NCBI GenBank assembly: GCA_937997635.1
Contig: CALLFA010000048.1
Span: 36,086-100,085, forward strand
Reading direction: 5' to 3'
DNA length: 64,000 bases
Source of the DNA: an uncultured Saprospiraceae bacterium
GTDB lineage: Bacteria; Bacteroidota; Bacteroidia; Chitinophagales; Saprospiraceae
Shown here: positions 35,915-46,261 of the stretch, in pieces
Layout of the letters: the number at the start of each line of letters is the position of its first letter
Position numbering within the stretch: position 1 is the stretch's first letter
Program-made: the position numbers and the translations under genes
Notes under the pieces: model-generated
Database searches by the model: none
What the model saw: the letters and a program-made list of their open reading frames with translations, nothing else
Told to the model about the DNA's origin: nothing

Positions 35915-36980
35915 TTACGTTTTCGAATTCTTTCATGACATCTATTAAGGTTTGTACTCCTTCTTCAGGCATAGCATTATACATGGAAGCTCTGAAACCT
36001 CCGACAGATCGATGACCTTTCACGCCGATACAATTGGCATCTGCACAAGCTTTTAAAAACCCATCCATCAATGCCTCATCATGCAAAAGGAAGCAAACGT
36101 TCATCATTGATCGATCTTCTTTTGCTGCTGTTCCATAAAATAATGTATTGCGATCAATTTCATCATACAATAGACCAGCCTTTTTCTCATTCTTCGCTTG
36201 CATAGCTGCTACACCACCGTGTTTTTTGATCCATCTCATGGTCAACATACTGACGTAAATAGGAAATACTGGAGGTGTATTAAATGCCGAATCCTTTTTG
36301 ACGTGCGTTTGATAATCCAACATTGTCGGTACTTCACGCGCTGTCTTAGCAGCAAACTCTTTATTTAAGATGGCAAGAGTGACGCCTGCTGGACCAAGGT
36401 TTTTCTGAGCACCAGCATAGATCATCCCAAATTTGGACATATCCAATTTTCTACTAAAAATATCTGAAGACATATCACAGATAAACGGCACATTGGAATC
36501 TGGAAATGCTTGAAATTGAGTACCAAAAATTGTGTTGTTACTTGTCAGGTGCACATATTTAGATGCTCCATCGATGTCAAAGCCTTTTGGTATATAGTTA
36601 TAATTGGTATCCTTTGAGTCTGCAATTATTGAAGCATTCCCAAATTTGGATGCTTCTTTAAACGCCTTTGTTGACCATGCTCCTGTATCCACATATCCTG
36701 CAGATTCATCGTCACCAAGAAAATTCATAGCGGTCATGTAAAACTGTGAACTTGCACCTCCTTGAAGGAACAACACATCGTATTCATCTGCTGATGTCCC
36801 CAAAAGTTCATGTACCGATACTTTTGCTTCTTCCAATACTGCCGCTACTTCTTTGGATCTGTGTGACATCTCAAGGATAGATAATCCCGTGCCTCCAAAC
36901 TCTACAGCACTTTGAGATGCTTCCGCCATTACTTCTTTCGGCAGGATAGCAGGACCTGCATAAAAATTATACTTTGTCAT
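35907..36980 (-). CDS. serC: Phosphoserine aminotransferase
   Basis: A 357-residue PLP enzyme converting 3-phosphohydroxypyruvate to phosphoserine in serine synthesis, and also used for vitamin B6. Start NFYAGPAILP is canonical, the PLP lysine is in YAGAQKNLGPAG, and the C-terminal KGHRSVGGFRAS motif binds phosphate. Length is normal. serA and serB are not in the window. Confidence 0.96.
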   Translation of the reverse strand: MTKYNFYAGPAILPKEVMAEASQSAVEFGGTGLSILEMSHRSKEVAAVLEEAKVSVHELLGTSADEYDVLFLQGGASSQFYMTAMNFLGDDESAGYVDTGAWSTKAFKEASKFGNASIIADSKDTNYNYIPKGFDIDGASKYVHLTSNNTIFGTQFQAFPDSNVPFICDMSSDIFSRKLDMSKFGMIYAGAQKNLGPAGVTLAILNKEFAAKTAREVPTMLDYQTHVKKDSAFNTPPVFPIYVSMLTMRWIKKHGGVAAMQAKNEKKAGLLYDEIDRNTLFYGTAAKEDRSMMNVCFLLHDEALMDGFLKACADANCIGVKGHRSVGGFRASMYNAMPEEGVQTLIDVMKEFENVNA

Positions 36981-37048
36981 AAGTTCATTTATTCGAGTGC
37001 AAAAATATTATTAAGCTTGATTATATGTGTAGCTGATACTTACTTTTT

Positions 37049-38584
37049 TTACGAAACTTTGTCTACCAGAACATTACCAGTCATCTCTGCTGGAATTGCA
37101 ATACCCATCAAGTGTAGTATGGTCGGTGCCAAATCTGCCAATTTACCATCAGAGAGCTTTTCTAATCCTGAATGTTCATTTACAAAAATACACGGTACTG
37201 GATTGGTTGTATGGGCTGTATGTACGCTCCCATCTGGATTCTTCATGATATCTGAATTGCCATGATCTGCGATGATGATAAGATCGTAGTTATTTTCAAT
37301 ACACACTGGGACCAATGAGGATAAACAAGCATCTACTGTTTCTGCTGCCTCAATTGCAGCTTCAAAAACACCCGTATGACCTACCATATCTGTGTTGGCA
37401 TAGTTGAGGCAAATGAAATCCGGTGCATTACTTTCGATGTCTTTAATCAACTTATCTGTTATTTCCTTCGCACTCATCTCGGGTTGTAAGTCATACGTTG
37501 CTACTTTAGGGGATGGGACCATTATTCGACTTTCACCTGTAAACGGTTCTTCTCTTCCTCCATTAAAAAAGAAAGTGACGTGAGGATATTTCTCTGTTTC
37601 TGCAATTCTTACCTGAGTGCGTCCTTCTGCTGATAATACTTCGCCTAATGTTTGTTTCAAATTATCCTTATCGAAGAGTACACCGACATTTGCATAAGCA
37701 TCATCATACTTAGTCATACCAGAATATTCCAGAGCTAACTTGGTCATACCGTATTCGGGAATGTCTTTCTGCGTCAGTACCTCCGTGATCTGTCTAGGCC
37801 TATCTGTCCGAAAATTAAAGCAAATGACAACATCTCCATCTGATATGGTTGTAGGTGATTCTGATCCTGAATCTACCAGCATTGGCACCATAAATTCATC
37901 TGTAATTCCTTCGCCATACTTTTCTTTTATGGCAGCAACTGGATCATTTGTCACAGCATCTGCAACCCCTTTTGTCAATAAATCATACGCTATTTTTGTT
38001 CGTTCCCATCGGCTGTCTCGATCCATGGCATAATATCTCCCGACAATAGAAGCTAGGGTAGCCTTTTTATCCTGTGTGTATGCTAAGAGATCACTCACAT
38101 AGTCCTCACCTCCGTCAGGAGATGTATCCCGACCATCCAAGAAAGCATGTATACACACAGAAGGAAGGTCATAATGTTCGCAAACATCAACGAGGGCTTT
38201 TACATGATTGATGTGAGAATGAACACCTCCATCTGATAATAAACCAATGAGATGAACAGTCTTTTTCTCAGCAGAGGCTTTGGTCATTAGCCTGACTAAT
38301 TCTTCATTTGATTTAAAGGTATCGTCTTTTATGGCTTTATTTATTTTGGTGAAATCTTGATACACGATACGACCTGCACCTATATTGAGGTGACCTACTT
38401 CAGAGTTTCCCATTTGGCCTTCAGGCAAACCAACTTCCTCACCGTAAGTGATCAATTGGCTAGATGGATATTTTTGCATCAAACCATCAACATAGGGTGT
38501 ATTTGCGTTTTGAATAGCATCAGATTCCTTAATGGAGCCAATACCCCAACCATCCAAAATGACAAGAGCTACTTTCGATTTCAT
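37049..38584 (-). CDS. gpmI: Cofactor-independent phosphoglycerate mutase
   Basis: A 511-residue glycolytic enzyme interconverting 3- and 2-phosphoglycerate. Metal and phosphoserine motifs are intact: ILDGWGIG, GQMGNSEVGHLNIGAGR (the Ser nucleophile in NSEVGH), DGRDTSP, and the C-terminal DHGNSD and HTTNPVP. It lies 68 bases upstream of serC in the same direction, a plausible metabolic pair since 3-phosphoglycerate feeds serine synthesis. Confidence 0.97.
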   Translation of the reverse strand: MKSKVALVILDGWGIGSIKESDAIQNANTPYVDGLMQKYPSSQLITYGEEVGLPEGQMGNSEVGHLNIGAGRIVYQDFTKINKAIKDDTFKSNEELVRLMTKASAEKKTVHLIGLLSDGGVHSHINHVKALVDVCEHYDLPSVCIHAFLDGRDTSPDGGEDYVSDLLAYTQDKKATLASIVGRYYAMDRDSRWERTKIAYDLLTKGVADAVTNDPVAAIKEKYGEGITDEFMVPMLVDSGSESPTTISDGDVVICFNFRTDRPRQITEVLTQKDIPEYGMTKLALEYSGMTKYDDAYANVGVLFDKDNLKQTLGEVLSAEGRTQVRIAETEKYPHVTFFFNGGREEPFTGESRIMVPSPKVATYDLQPEMSAKEITDKLIKDIESNAPDFICLNYANTDMVGHTGVFEAAIEAAETVDACLSSLVPVCIENNYDLIIIADHGNSDIMKNPDGSVHTAHTTNPVPCIFVNEHSGLEKLSDGKLADLAPTILHLMGIAIPAEMTGNVLVDKVS

Positions 38585-38782
38585 ATTTGTTATGACAATG
38601 TTATTTGTAGAAACTTCTTCAGTAAAAAAGTCCCGTAAAAGTAATCAATGTGCATAGACTAATCGCTTATATGAGCTTCTTATCACGATAAACACTATGA
38701 TTTCTTAAGGATTTACACCAATATGTGCTTCACACCCGTTTAACAGTTGAACTTTTATTGATTTCAATACATTTATGGATAT

Positions 38783-39163
38783 ATGAAACGGATAATCATT
38801 GTCATGGGTTTCTGCTTTATTGGTCTTTTGTGTCATACACAGTCCTTTACAGATGCGATAAATGGTATTACGACTCAAAATATGGATCAGGTAAGCGCCA
38901 ACTTATCGAGTTCTGTGGAATTGACCATTAATTCAAAGCCATCGACCTTGCGTAAAAGTGAGGCTCTGAAAGCTTTGGGTAGTTATTTGCAACAAATACA
39001 ACCTACCACATATACAAAGGGACACAATGGAAATTTAGATACTGACAACTATCAAGTGGGTACCTTGTCTTCTGTAGAGGGCAAACATCGTTTGTATCTG
39101 TTTTCTGAATCCAAAAATGGTTTGGTGAAGGAGATAAGATTGTCGGCAGTTCAGAGTAATTGA
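38783..39163 (+). CDS. DUF4783 family exported protein
   Basis: A 126-residue exported protein with signal peptide MKRIIIVMGFCFIGLLCHTQ and a compact alpha/beta domain of the NTF2-like/DUF4783 family (INGITTQNMDQVSANLSSSV; LSRSEALKALGSYLQQIQP-like segment with SEALKALGSYLQQ). Members are small periplasmic proteins of Bacteroidota with unknown role. Followed at once by the hairpin repeat cluster. Confidence 0.85.
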   Translation: MKRIIIVMGFCFIGLLCHTQSFTDAINGITTQNMDQVSANLSSSVELTINSKPSTLRKSEALKALGSYLQQIQPTTYTKGHNGNLDTDNYQVGTLSSVEGKHRLYLFSESKNGLVKEIRLSAVQSN

Positions 39164-39177
39164 AACTTGCCAAAAAC

Positions 39178-39448
39178 CGCCAAGAGGTTAAAAAACCTTT
39201 GGCTCGCATCTTAGCATAACAAGTGAACAAAAGGTCTCTGACCGGTCTCCTGACCTCTTTGTGAAATTTTACAGAAAACGCCTAGAGGATAAAAACCTTC
39301 TTCGATAACGCCAAGAGGTTAAAAAACCTTTGGCTCACTTATCGTAGGAATGAGCAAAAAGGCCTCCTTACGTCTAGTGAACAAAAGGTCACTGACCTCT
39401 TTTTGAACACCCGCTAAATCCGCCAAGAGGTTAAAAAACCTTTGGCTC
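39178..39448. repeat. Cluster of dispersed hairpin repeats in opposite orientation
   Basis: CGCCAAGAGGTTAAAAAACC-TTTGGCTC recurs at 39178-39205, 39309-39336 and 39421-39448, with a decayed copy near 39279-39304. Each of the first two is followed by a GACCTCTTT arm, as in the elements at 13641-13806 read on the other strand. The last copy reaches the stop codon of the TIGR02757 gene. Confidence 0.9.
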
Positions 39449-40250
39449 ACAATTTCTTAAACAACTCATCCTTCTCCAAAATCCCTATACCAAATAAGGC
39501 AAAATCATATTTCACTGGATCATCAGGATCAAACTCTTTCAGCCTATTGGTCAATTCTTCTACGCTTTGCCAATCTGTTTGTTTTCTTTTCAATAAACCT
39601 AAGTGCCTGGCTACTTTGTCCACATGTACATCCAATGGTATCATTAATTCGGATGTGGGAATCCGTTTCCATATTCCAAAATCAACACCAGTCGAATTAT
39701 TGCGAACCATCCATCTCAAGAACATATTCAGTCGCTTGGCTGTGGACTTTTTCGCAGGGCTTGCGACATGTTTTCTTGTTCGCTTTGGTGCTGTCTCCAA
39801 CGAGAAGAAATACTCATGGAAGTTAGTCAACGAAGACTTTGCTTCATATTTATCTGACAACAAAAAAGAATCTTCTAAGCTGTCATGTTTACTATAGTGA
39901 TGTTGTAAAAATTCTAAAAAGTATAAGGTGTCAATATCGTTGAATGTCCGGTGTTTGAAATGAAGAAATGCTTTGCGGTCTTTTTCTTTGTGATTAATAA
40001 TGAAGTCGTGTGGTGCATTGTCCATCAACTCAATCAATTCATTGCCTTTATTAATGATGGTTTTGCGCAAACCCCAAGACAACATGGCTATCCAAAACCC
40101 AGATATTTCTATATCCTGTTGTTTACTGAATCGATGTGGGATCGAAATAGGATCTTTTTCAATAAAAGAGAGTGAGTTATACTTATCTACTCGTTCGTCA
40201 AGGAACGCTTTTAAGTTATCTCCGGGTAGAAATGATTGCTGTTTAGCCAA
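39447..40250 (-). CDS. TIGR02757 family protein
   Basis: A 267-residue cytoplasmic protein matching the TIGR02757 family: [37 protein letters not shown] and [15 protein letters not shown] in the first half, and [21 protein letters not shown] sequence ([18 protein letters not shown]) in the second. The last motif is reminiscent of HhH-GPD DNA glycosylases, so a DNA-repair role has been suggested by similarity only. The start overlaps the infB stop by eight bases. Confidence 0.85.
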   Translation of the reverse strand: MAKQQSFLPGDNLKAFLDERVDKYNSLSFIEKDPISIPHRFSKQQDIEISGFWIAMLSWGLRKTIINKGNELIELMDNAPHDFIINHKEKDRKAFLHFKHRTFNDIDTLYFLEFLQHHYSKHDSLEDSFLLSDKYEAKSSLTNFHEYFFSLETAPKRTRKHVASPAKKSTAKRLNMFLRWMVRNNSTGVDFGIWKRIPTSELMIPLDVHVDKVARHLGLLKRKQTDWQSVEELTNRLKEFDPDDPVKYDFALFGIGILEKDELFKKL

Positions 40251-43026
40251 GAGTTTGAGCTACCTCTACGATGGTGTAGCCTTCGACGATGTCACCTACT
40301 CGAATGTCATTATAATTCTTGATATTCAATCCACATTCTAGACCAGACTTGACTTCCTTCGCATCATCCTTGAATCGCTTGAGTGATGCTAGTTCGCCTT
40401 TGACGCCTTCTTTTTGTGGGAAGATAACTATACCATCTCTAATGACTCTGATGAAGCTATTTCTAGAAATTAAGCCTTCTTGTACGTAACAACCTGCAAT
40501 CGTACCGACTTTACTAATCTTATAGACTTCTCTGACTTCGACTTGAGCTGTGATTTTTTCTTCTTTAGTTGGCTCAAGCATACCTTCCATTGCCAATTTG
40601 ATCTCTTCGATCGCTTGGTATATGATAGAGTATGATTTGATCTGGACCCCTTCTTTTTCAGCAAGCACTCTAGCTCCGCCAGAAGGTCTTACTTGGAAGC
40701 CGATTATAATGGCATCAGACGCTGAGGCTAATAATACATCGGATTCTACTATTTGACCGACTGCTTTGTGTATGACATTGATTTGAATTGTCTCAACAGA
40801 TAATTTAATCAATGAATCAGAAAGAGCTTCTACAGATCCATCAACATCACCTTTGACAATAAGATTTAATTCTTTAAATGTACCAAGGGCCAATCGACGT
40901 CCAATCTCATCAAGACTGATACGTTTGCTTGCTCTATTGGTCTGCTCTCTTGAAATCTGCTGACGTTTACCCGCAATGGATTTCGCTTCTTGCTCTGTTT
41001 CGACGACTTTAAATTTCTCACCCGCTTGAGGTGCGCCATTCAGTCCAAGCATTAATACTGGTGTAGATGGACCAGCTACTTTGCTCTTCTTACCAAGGTC
41101 ATTGAACATGGCTTTGACCTTTCCATAATTATTACCTGTCACGACGACATCACCTATGTTAAGGCTACCATTTTGAACAAGTAGTTTTGTGACATATCCT
41201 CTTCCCTTATCTAAGGATGCTTCGACTACTGTACCATGTGCTTCTCTATTCGGATTTGCCTTTAATTCAAGCAATTCCGCTTCAAGGATTATTTTTTCTA
41301 AAAGAAGGTCTATATTCTGACCTGTCTTCGCAGAAATATCTTGAGATTGGTATTTGCCTCCCCATTCTTCCACAAGGAAATTCATCGATGAAAGAGCTTC
41401 TTTGATTCTATCTGGATTTGAGTTTGGCTTATCAATTTTATTAATAGCAAAAACGATAGGTACTCCTGCTGCTGTGGCGTGACTAATTGCTTCTTTCGTT
41501 TGAGGCATGATATCATCGTCTGCTGCGACAATAATGACAACAACATCAGTCACTTTTGCTCCTCTGGCACGCATCGCCGTAAATGCTTCGTGACCTGGTG
41601 TATCTAGGAATGTTAGTTTTTTGTCATCGACATTGACTTCGTATGCACCAATATGCTGAGTGATACCACCGGCCTCTCCACTGACAACATTTTCTTTTCT
41701 GATGTAATCCAGTAAACTTGTCTTACCGTGATCAACGTGTCCCATTACGGTAACAATCGGTGCTCTCGGAATAAGGTCTTTAGGGTCATCAACTATTTCT
41801 TCTTCTTCTTCAACTTGGTCTTCAGCACTGATGAACTCTACCTCAAAATCGTACTCACTGGCTACCAATTCAATGATCTCTGCATCAAGTCTCTGGTTGA
41901 TCGAAACGATGACACCCAGATTCATACAAGTCGTAATCACCTGCGTGGACGAAACATTCATCAAAGAAGCAAATTCAGATACAGAAATGAATTCTGTAAG
42001 TTGTAATGAACCTGGTTCTGTGACAGTCTCCCTTGCCGCTTGCTTTTCTCTTTTAACCTCACGACTACCCCTTCTGACCTTCTGTCTTTTGTTTTTGCCT
42101 CCTCCAGTGATTCTGGCCATTGTAGCCTTGATCTTTTCTTCGATCTCCTTTTGAGAAACCTCTTTTACTTCGTTACCAGAAGGCTTTTTGCCTTTGTTAT
42201 TTGGGCTATTACGCTGACCACGCATGTATGTTTCAGCAGTAATTTTCTTTCTCTTTCGTTTTCTTCTTTTTTGATCTTGAGCGGAACCAGCTTTCTTTTG
42301 ATCTTCTTTTTTCGGTTTCTTCTTTTCTACTAATTTAGAAGCGTCTATTTTCCCTTTGATCGTCAAGCCTTGAAGTGTTGGCGTTTTTGCTCTGATCATT
42401 TCTTCTGGCGGAGGACCTGCCTTCGCTGGTTTGGTGTCTACTTCTTTATCCGATGCTTTTTCTGCAGCTGCTTCCTTAGGCTCTTTTTTGGGTTCTTCTT
42501 TCTTTGGTTTTGCTTTTTCCTTTTTTGGTTTTGCTTTTGCTTCAGGTTTAGGCTTATCTTTTTCAAGATCTATTTTACCGACAACCTTTACACCAGCTTT
42601 TGGCGTTTCTGCACGAGTTATTTCTTCTACAGGTTTTTCGGCTTCTGGAGCTACTTCTTCAGCTACAGGTTCCGGAGTTGGTTCTGGTTCTGGAGTTGGC
42701 TCTGGTTCAGGTTCAGGAGCTGGCTCTGGTTCAGGTACTGCTTCTACTGGAGGAGCAACTTCTTCTATTGGTTTTGGCTCTGGAGCTTTCTTGACACTTG
42801 GGTGATCATCGACAACACCTCTTGATGTGCCAATGACAACTGCGTCAGCTCTTTCTTTTTCCTCAATGTGGTCGCTAAATTCTCTTAATAATTCGTTGTA
42901 CATCTCATCATTAAGTTTTGCGGTAGGTTTATTTTCTACCTCAAACCCTTTTTCGGTGAGATGTTCGACAATGGTTGATGTCGCAACGTTTAATTCTTTA
43001 GCAATTTTTACAAGTCTTTTCGACAT
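40243..43026 (-). CDS. infB: Translation initiation factor IF-2
   Basis: A 927-residue GTPase that brings initiator tRNA to the 30S subunit. N-terminal IF2_N helix domain (residues 1-60), then a 300-residue low-complexity linker with a Pro-Glu repeat (about 80-125) and Lys/Glu-rich segments, then the G domain: [22 protein letters not shown] and SAKTG. Domains II-IV follow and end in [14 protein letters not shown]. The third gene of rimP-nusA-infB, 29 bases after nusA, with TIGR02757 behind it. Confidence 0.97.
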   Translation of the reverse strand: MSKRLVKIAKELNVATSTIVEHLTEKGFEVENKPTAKLNDEMYNELLREFSDHIEEKERADAVVIGTSRGVVDDHPSVKKAPEPKPIEEVAPPVEAVPEPEPAPEPEPEPTPEPEPTPEPVAEEVAPEAEKPVEEITRAETPKAGVKVVGKIDLEKDKPKPEAKAKPKKEKAKPKKEEPKKEPKEAAAEKASDKEVDTKPAKAGPPPEEMIRAKTPTLQGLTIKGKIDASKLVEKKKPKKEDQKKAGSAQDQKRRKRKRKKITAETYMRGQRNSPNNKGKKPSGNEVKEVSQKEIEEKIKATMARITGGGKNKRQKVRRGSREVKREKQAARETVTEPGSLQLTEFISVSEFASLMNVSSTQVITTCMNLGVIVSINQRLDAEIIELVASEYDFEVEFISAEDQVEEEEEIVDDPKDLIPRAPIVTVMGHVDHGKTSLLDYIRKENVVSGEAGGITQHIGAYEVNVDDKKLTFLDTPGHEAFTAMRARGAKVTDVVVIIVAADDDIMPQTKEAISHATAAGVPIVFAINKIDKPNSNPDRIKEALSSMNFLVEEWGGKYQSQDISAKTGQNIDLLLEKIILEAELLELKANPNREAHGTVVEASLDKGRGYVTKLLVQNGSLNIGDVVVTGNNYGKVKAMFNDLGKKSKVAGPSTPVLMLGLNGAPQAGEKFKVVETEQEAKSIAGKRQQISREQTNRASKRISLDEIGRRLALGTFKELNLIVKGDVDGSVEALSDSLIKLSVETIQINVIHKAVGQIVESDVLLASASDAIIIGFQVRPSGGARVLAEKEGVQIKSYSIIYQAIEEIKLAMEGMLEPTKEEKITAQVEVREVYKISKVGTIAGCYVQEGLISRNSFIRVIRDGIVIFPQKEGVKGELASLKRFKDDAKEVKSGLECGLNIKNYNDIRVGDIVEGYTIVEVAQTLG

Positions 43027-43055
43027 ATATGAATGACAAATATCTTTCTAATTGT

Positions 43056-44288
43056 TTACTCCTCAAATTCTGACTGCAGAATCTTCAATACTTCATCTAT
43101 AGTTTCATCTTCAAGATCAGTTCTTCTGATCAATTCTTCTTTGCTTAAATCTAACACACTTCTAGCTGTATCGCAACCAATATTTTTCAATGAATCAATA
43201 ATCCAATCTTCGATTTCATCGGAGAATTCATCTAAATCAACATCATCTATCTCTTCATCTGTATCTCTGTACACATCAATTTCGTAACCAGTAAGCTTAC
43301 TAGCCAATTTAATATTAGAACCACCTTTCCCAATAGCCAATGAGACTTGATCAGGTTTTAGAAAAACAGATGCTGTCATTGATTCATCATCTAATTTGAT
43401 ACTAGTGACTTTCGCTGGTGTCAATGATCGCTGTATAAATAACACGTTATTATTCGTGTAATTGACAATATCAATGTTTTCGTTTTTTAATTCTCTGACT
43501 ATACCGTGAATTCTAGATCCTTTCATCCCAACACATGCGCCAACTGGATCAATACGATCGTCGTAGGACTCAACAGCTACTTTAGCTCTTTCACCAGGTA
43601 TGCGAACAATCTTTTTCACAGTGATCAAGCCATCTTCAATTTCTGGCACCTCTTGTTCCATCAATTTTTCTAAGAATTGCGGATCTGTACGAGATACGAT
43701 GACGACTGGATTGTTATTTTTCAATTCTACCTTTCGGATGACACCTCTAATCATATCACCTTTCTTGAAGAAATCACCTTTTATCATTTCATTTCTTGGC
43801 AATACCAATTCATTTCCTGAAATATCGTCAATGACAAGAATTTCTCTTTTCAGTATTTGGTGTACTTCACCAAGCACTATATCACCAATTCTGGTCGTAT
43901 AATTTTTATAAATTTCATCTTTCTCTAATTCACTAATTCTGGATATCAACGTTTGTCTCGCTGCCATGACTGCGCGCCTTCCAAACTCTGCAAGCTCTAA
44001 CTCTTCATAACACTCTTCTCCGATTTCATAATCCTCATCAATAGATACTGCTTCTGATACAGACACTTGGCTTCTGTCATCAGTAACTTCACCATCTGGC
44101 ACGATTTCTCTAACCCTCCAAATTTCAAGATCACCATTCGAAGCATTCACAATGACATCAAAATTATCATCTGTCCCGTATTTTTTACGAATCAGCGTTC
44201 TAAACACATCTTCCAAGACACGTACCATTGTAGGCCTGTCTATATTTTTACCTTGATTAAATTCTGCAAACGTTTCGACTAAGTTCAT
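43056..44288 (-). CDS. nusA: Transcription termination/antitermination factor NusA
   Basis: A 410-residue RNA polymerase-binding protein. N-terminal polymerase-binding domain (about 1-125), S1 domain (about 130-200, GDIVLGEVHQILKRE), KH domains (about 200-345, GACVGMKGSRI and SLAIGKGGSNIKLA) and a C-terminal acidic helical end (about 365-410) in place of the AR repeats of E. coli. It modulates pausing and intrinsic termination. NusA is known to autoregulate its operon in E. coli; a terminator hairpin in this operon's leader fits that. Confidence 0.97.
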   Translation of the reverse strand: MNLVETFAEFNQGKNIDRPTMVRVLEDVFRTLIRKKYGTDDNFDVIVNASNGDLEIWRVREIVPDGEVTDDRSQVSVSEAVSIDEDYEIGEECYEELELAEFGRRAVMAARQTLISRISELEKDEIYKNYTTRIGDIVLGEVHQILKREILVIDDISGNELVLPRNEMIKGDFFKKGDMIRGVIRKVELKNNNPVVIVSRTDPQFLEKLMEQEVPEIEDGLITVKKIVRIPGERAKVAVESYDDRIDPVGACVGMKGSRIHGIVRELKNENIDIVNYTNNNVLFIQRSLTPAKVTSIKLDDESMTASVFLKPDQVSLAIGKGGSNIKLASKLTGYEIDVYRDTDEEIDDVDLDEFSDEIEDWIIDSLKNIGCDTARSVLDLSKEELIRRTDLEDETIDEVLKILQSEFEE

Positions 44289-44298
44289 TTCTGATTAA

Positions 44299-44769
44299 TT
44301 AAAAGCTTACTTTAATTTTTGCTGTTTTTATTTTATCAAATGCTATTGTATAAATTTTCTCCTCTACTTTCTTCTTTCCTTTTCCTGATGCTTCTCTGAC
44401 AAGTGTTAATGTATCATTCAAGACTTCTGTTATTTTTCCTTTATAGGTATCACCATCCACAGTTTTCACTTCAACTTTACGGCCAATATTTTTAACATAC
44501 TGCCTGCGTAAAACGAGAGGGTTACCTACTCCAGGCGAAGATACTTCGATTAAGTACTTCTCTGGCATCCAACGATTCTCTTCAATGTTTTTCTCCAAAT
44601 ACCTGGAGATCATTTGACATTTTTTGAGTGTTAAGGTTGAATCAGAATCAACAAATACTTCAAGTTTTGAATTCGATGGAGATTCTTTAATCTCTACCAA
44701 AAAGCAATCATTAAGATCGTCTTGTGTGAATCGCTCTTCCAACAACTCTGCCAATTTATGCTCAATCAT
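44299..44769 (-). CDS. rimP: Ribosome maturation factor RimP
   Basis: A 156-residue protein for 30S subunit assembly. The N-domain signature IEVSSPGVGNPLVLRRQY is present and the C-terminal SH3-like domain is at about 90-156 (VDGDTYKGKITEVLNDTLTL). It is the first gene of the rimP-nusA-infB operon. The gap to nusA is ten bases. Upstream lies a promoter-plus-terminator leader. Confidence 0.95.
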   Translation of the reverse strand: MIEHKLAELLEERFTQDDLNDCFLVEIKESPSNSKLEVFVDSDSTLTLKKCQMISRYLEKNIEENRWMPEKYLIEVSSPGVGNPLVLRRQYVKNIGRKVEVKTVDGDTYKGKITEVLNDTLTLVREASGKGKKKVEEKIYTIAFDKIKTAKIKVSF

Positions 44770-44790
44770 CGTTAAATTTTAGAGAATAAA

Positions 44791-44814
44791 AAAAGGAGCC
44801 ATCAGCTCCCTTTC
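44791..44814 (-). terminator. Leader terminator (possible attenuator) before rimP
   Basis: On the minus strand AAAGGGAGC, loop TGATG, GCTCCTTTT followed by further T to seven in a row. The 9-bp stem (one G-U) ends about 20 bases before the rimP ATG, inside the 5' leader. Read the other way there is no T-run, so it serves only minus-strand transcription. Confidence 0.75.
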
Positions 44815-44828
44815 ACACAAAATCCCTG

Positions 44829-44836
44829 CAAAGATA
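44829..44836 (-). promoter_or_regulatory. Candidate -7 element of the rimP-nusA-infB operon
   Basis: The minus strand reads TATCTTTG, a fit to TAnnTTTG. Transcription would start near 44823, just before the terminator hairpin. The -33 TTG is not evident. Confidence 0.5.
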
Positions 44837-44947
44837 CGCATAAACAAGCAATAATGACTCATTAAGTAAATGAACTTATCTTTAAAGTAATTTTAAGCAA
44901 TAGCCTAAACCACTTTATTTACATAATCCGCTAATTTTAAGATAGTT

Positions 44948-45781
44948 ATGCATGAAGATTCTAGTTTATTTGATAGAGTAGAAAAATCCGTTGAATATAT
45001 ATTAAGTCAAAATGAGTACAAACCTACCATAGGATTAGTCACTGGTACGGGCTTATCAGACTTTGTGAACCATGTAAATGTATTGAAATCAATCCCTTAC
45101 TCAGACATTCCACATTTTCCAGAAAGTACCGTTAAAACCCATACTGGTCAGCTGGTCTTTGCAGAGCATAAAGGAAAGCAACTTGTCATTCTCCAAGGTA
45201 GATTCCACTATTATGAAGGGTATAGTATGCAAGAATTGACCTTGCCTATCCGAGTTTTGGCTAGATTAGGCATACACTCTTTACTGTTGACCAATATTTC
45301 TGGTGGACTTAATCAAGCTTACGAACTATCAGATTTGGTTGTGATTAAGGATCACATAAACCTGATGCCTGACAACCCTCTTCGCGGACTGAATGACGAC
45401 CGCTATGGCCCAAGATTTCCTGTTATGTTAGATGCATACAACAAATCAATTAGAGAGAAGGTCCTACAGATAGCATCAAAGAATAAGATCATCATGCACG
45501 AAGGAATTTATCTCAGCCTCCAAGGTCCAAGTCTGGAAACACGAGCAGAATATGCTTATCTAAAAATGATCGGAGCTGATCTAGTCGGGATGTCAACAGT
45601 TCCTGAAGTAATAGTCGCGACACAGATCGGCTTAAAAACTGGTGTTATATCGTGTGTTTCAAATTTAGCTAAAGACCCAGACAACATTGAACATGAAGAT
45701 TTAGACACTTTATTGCATGTTGCAAGACAAGGAGGTCAAAAATTAAGTGTGATATTAAAAGAATTGATTTTAGAATTATAG
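44948..45781 (+). CDS. Purine nucleoside phosphorylase
   Basis: A 277-residue enzyme cleaving (deoxy)inosine and guanosine with phosphate in purine salvage. The trimeric class shows VTGTGLSDF, HTGQL, RFHYYEGYS, the LTNISGG loop, QGPSLETRAE with the ribose-binding Glu and SNLAKD with the purine-binding Asn. Length matches. It is divergent from rimP and 50 bases before a thioredoxin. Confidence 0.95.
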   Translation: MHEDSSLFDRVEKSVEYILSQNEYKPTIGLVTGTGLSDFVNHVNVLKSIPYSDIPHFPESTVKTHTGQLVFAEHKGKQLVILQGRFHYYEGYSMQELTLPIRVLARLGIHSLLLTNISGGLNQAYELSDLVVIKDHINLMPDNPLRGLNDDRYGPRFPVMLDAYNKSIREKVLQIASKNKIIMHEGIYLSLQGPSLETRAEYAYLKMIGADLVGMSTVPEVIVATQIGLKTGVISCVSNLAKDPDNIEHEDLDTLLHVARQGGQKLSVILKELILEL

Positions 45782-45831
45782 TATTGTGTTGAAATAGAAG
45801 TCTTGCTATACTAACAACTAAAATAAATACT

Positions 45832-46128
45832 TTGAAAGGTAATTTTAATACTATCATCAACGGAGAAAAACCAGTCCTTATTGATTTTTTTGCTACTTGG
45901 TGCGGCCCATGCAAAATGCAGACACCAATTTTAGAGGATGTGGCAAACGAAATAAATGATGAAGCAAGAATCATCAAAATTGATATCGACAAAAACCAAA
46001 AGATTGCTCAACAATACAACATTAAAGGAGTCCCCACAATCATCTTATTTAAAGATGGTAAAATAGAATGGAGAGCAAGTGGGCTTCAAACAAAACACAA
46101 ACTGATAGAAGCGATTCGGAATAGTTGA
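45832..46128 (+). CDS. Thioredoxin
   Basis: A 98-residue thioredoxin with the active site WCGPCK (Cys24, Cys27), the cis-proline in GVPTI and a final helix (HKLIEAIRNS). It is a little shorter at the N-terminus than TrxA. The start is a TTG; no nearby ATG exists in frame. It probably serves as a general cytosolic disulfide reductant. It follows the nucleoside phosphorylase gene. Confidence 0.9.
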   Translation: MKGNFNTIINGEKPVLIDFFATWCGPCKMQTPILEDVANEINDEARIIKIDIDKNQKIAQQYNIKGVPTIILFKDGKIEWRASGLQTKHKLIEAIRNS

Positions 46129-46261
46129 TCATTCCTTGGACATCCTAAACATATTTTGGTCTTATAGCACATAAGTTATACGTTTAAAGGAGTATGAACA
46201 TTATATGTACATACTTAATGCTATATGCGTCATTTTTCAGATTGTAGTATCTTGACAAATC

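Noticed and set aside
42370..42825. Long antisense frames over the infB linker
   Set aside because: They reflect the Pro-Glu repeat read backwards, giving Phe/Trp/Gly-rich sequence without domains.
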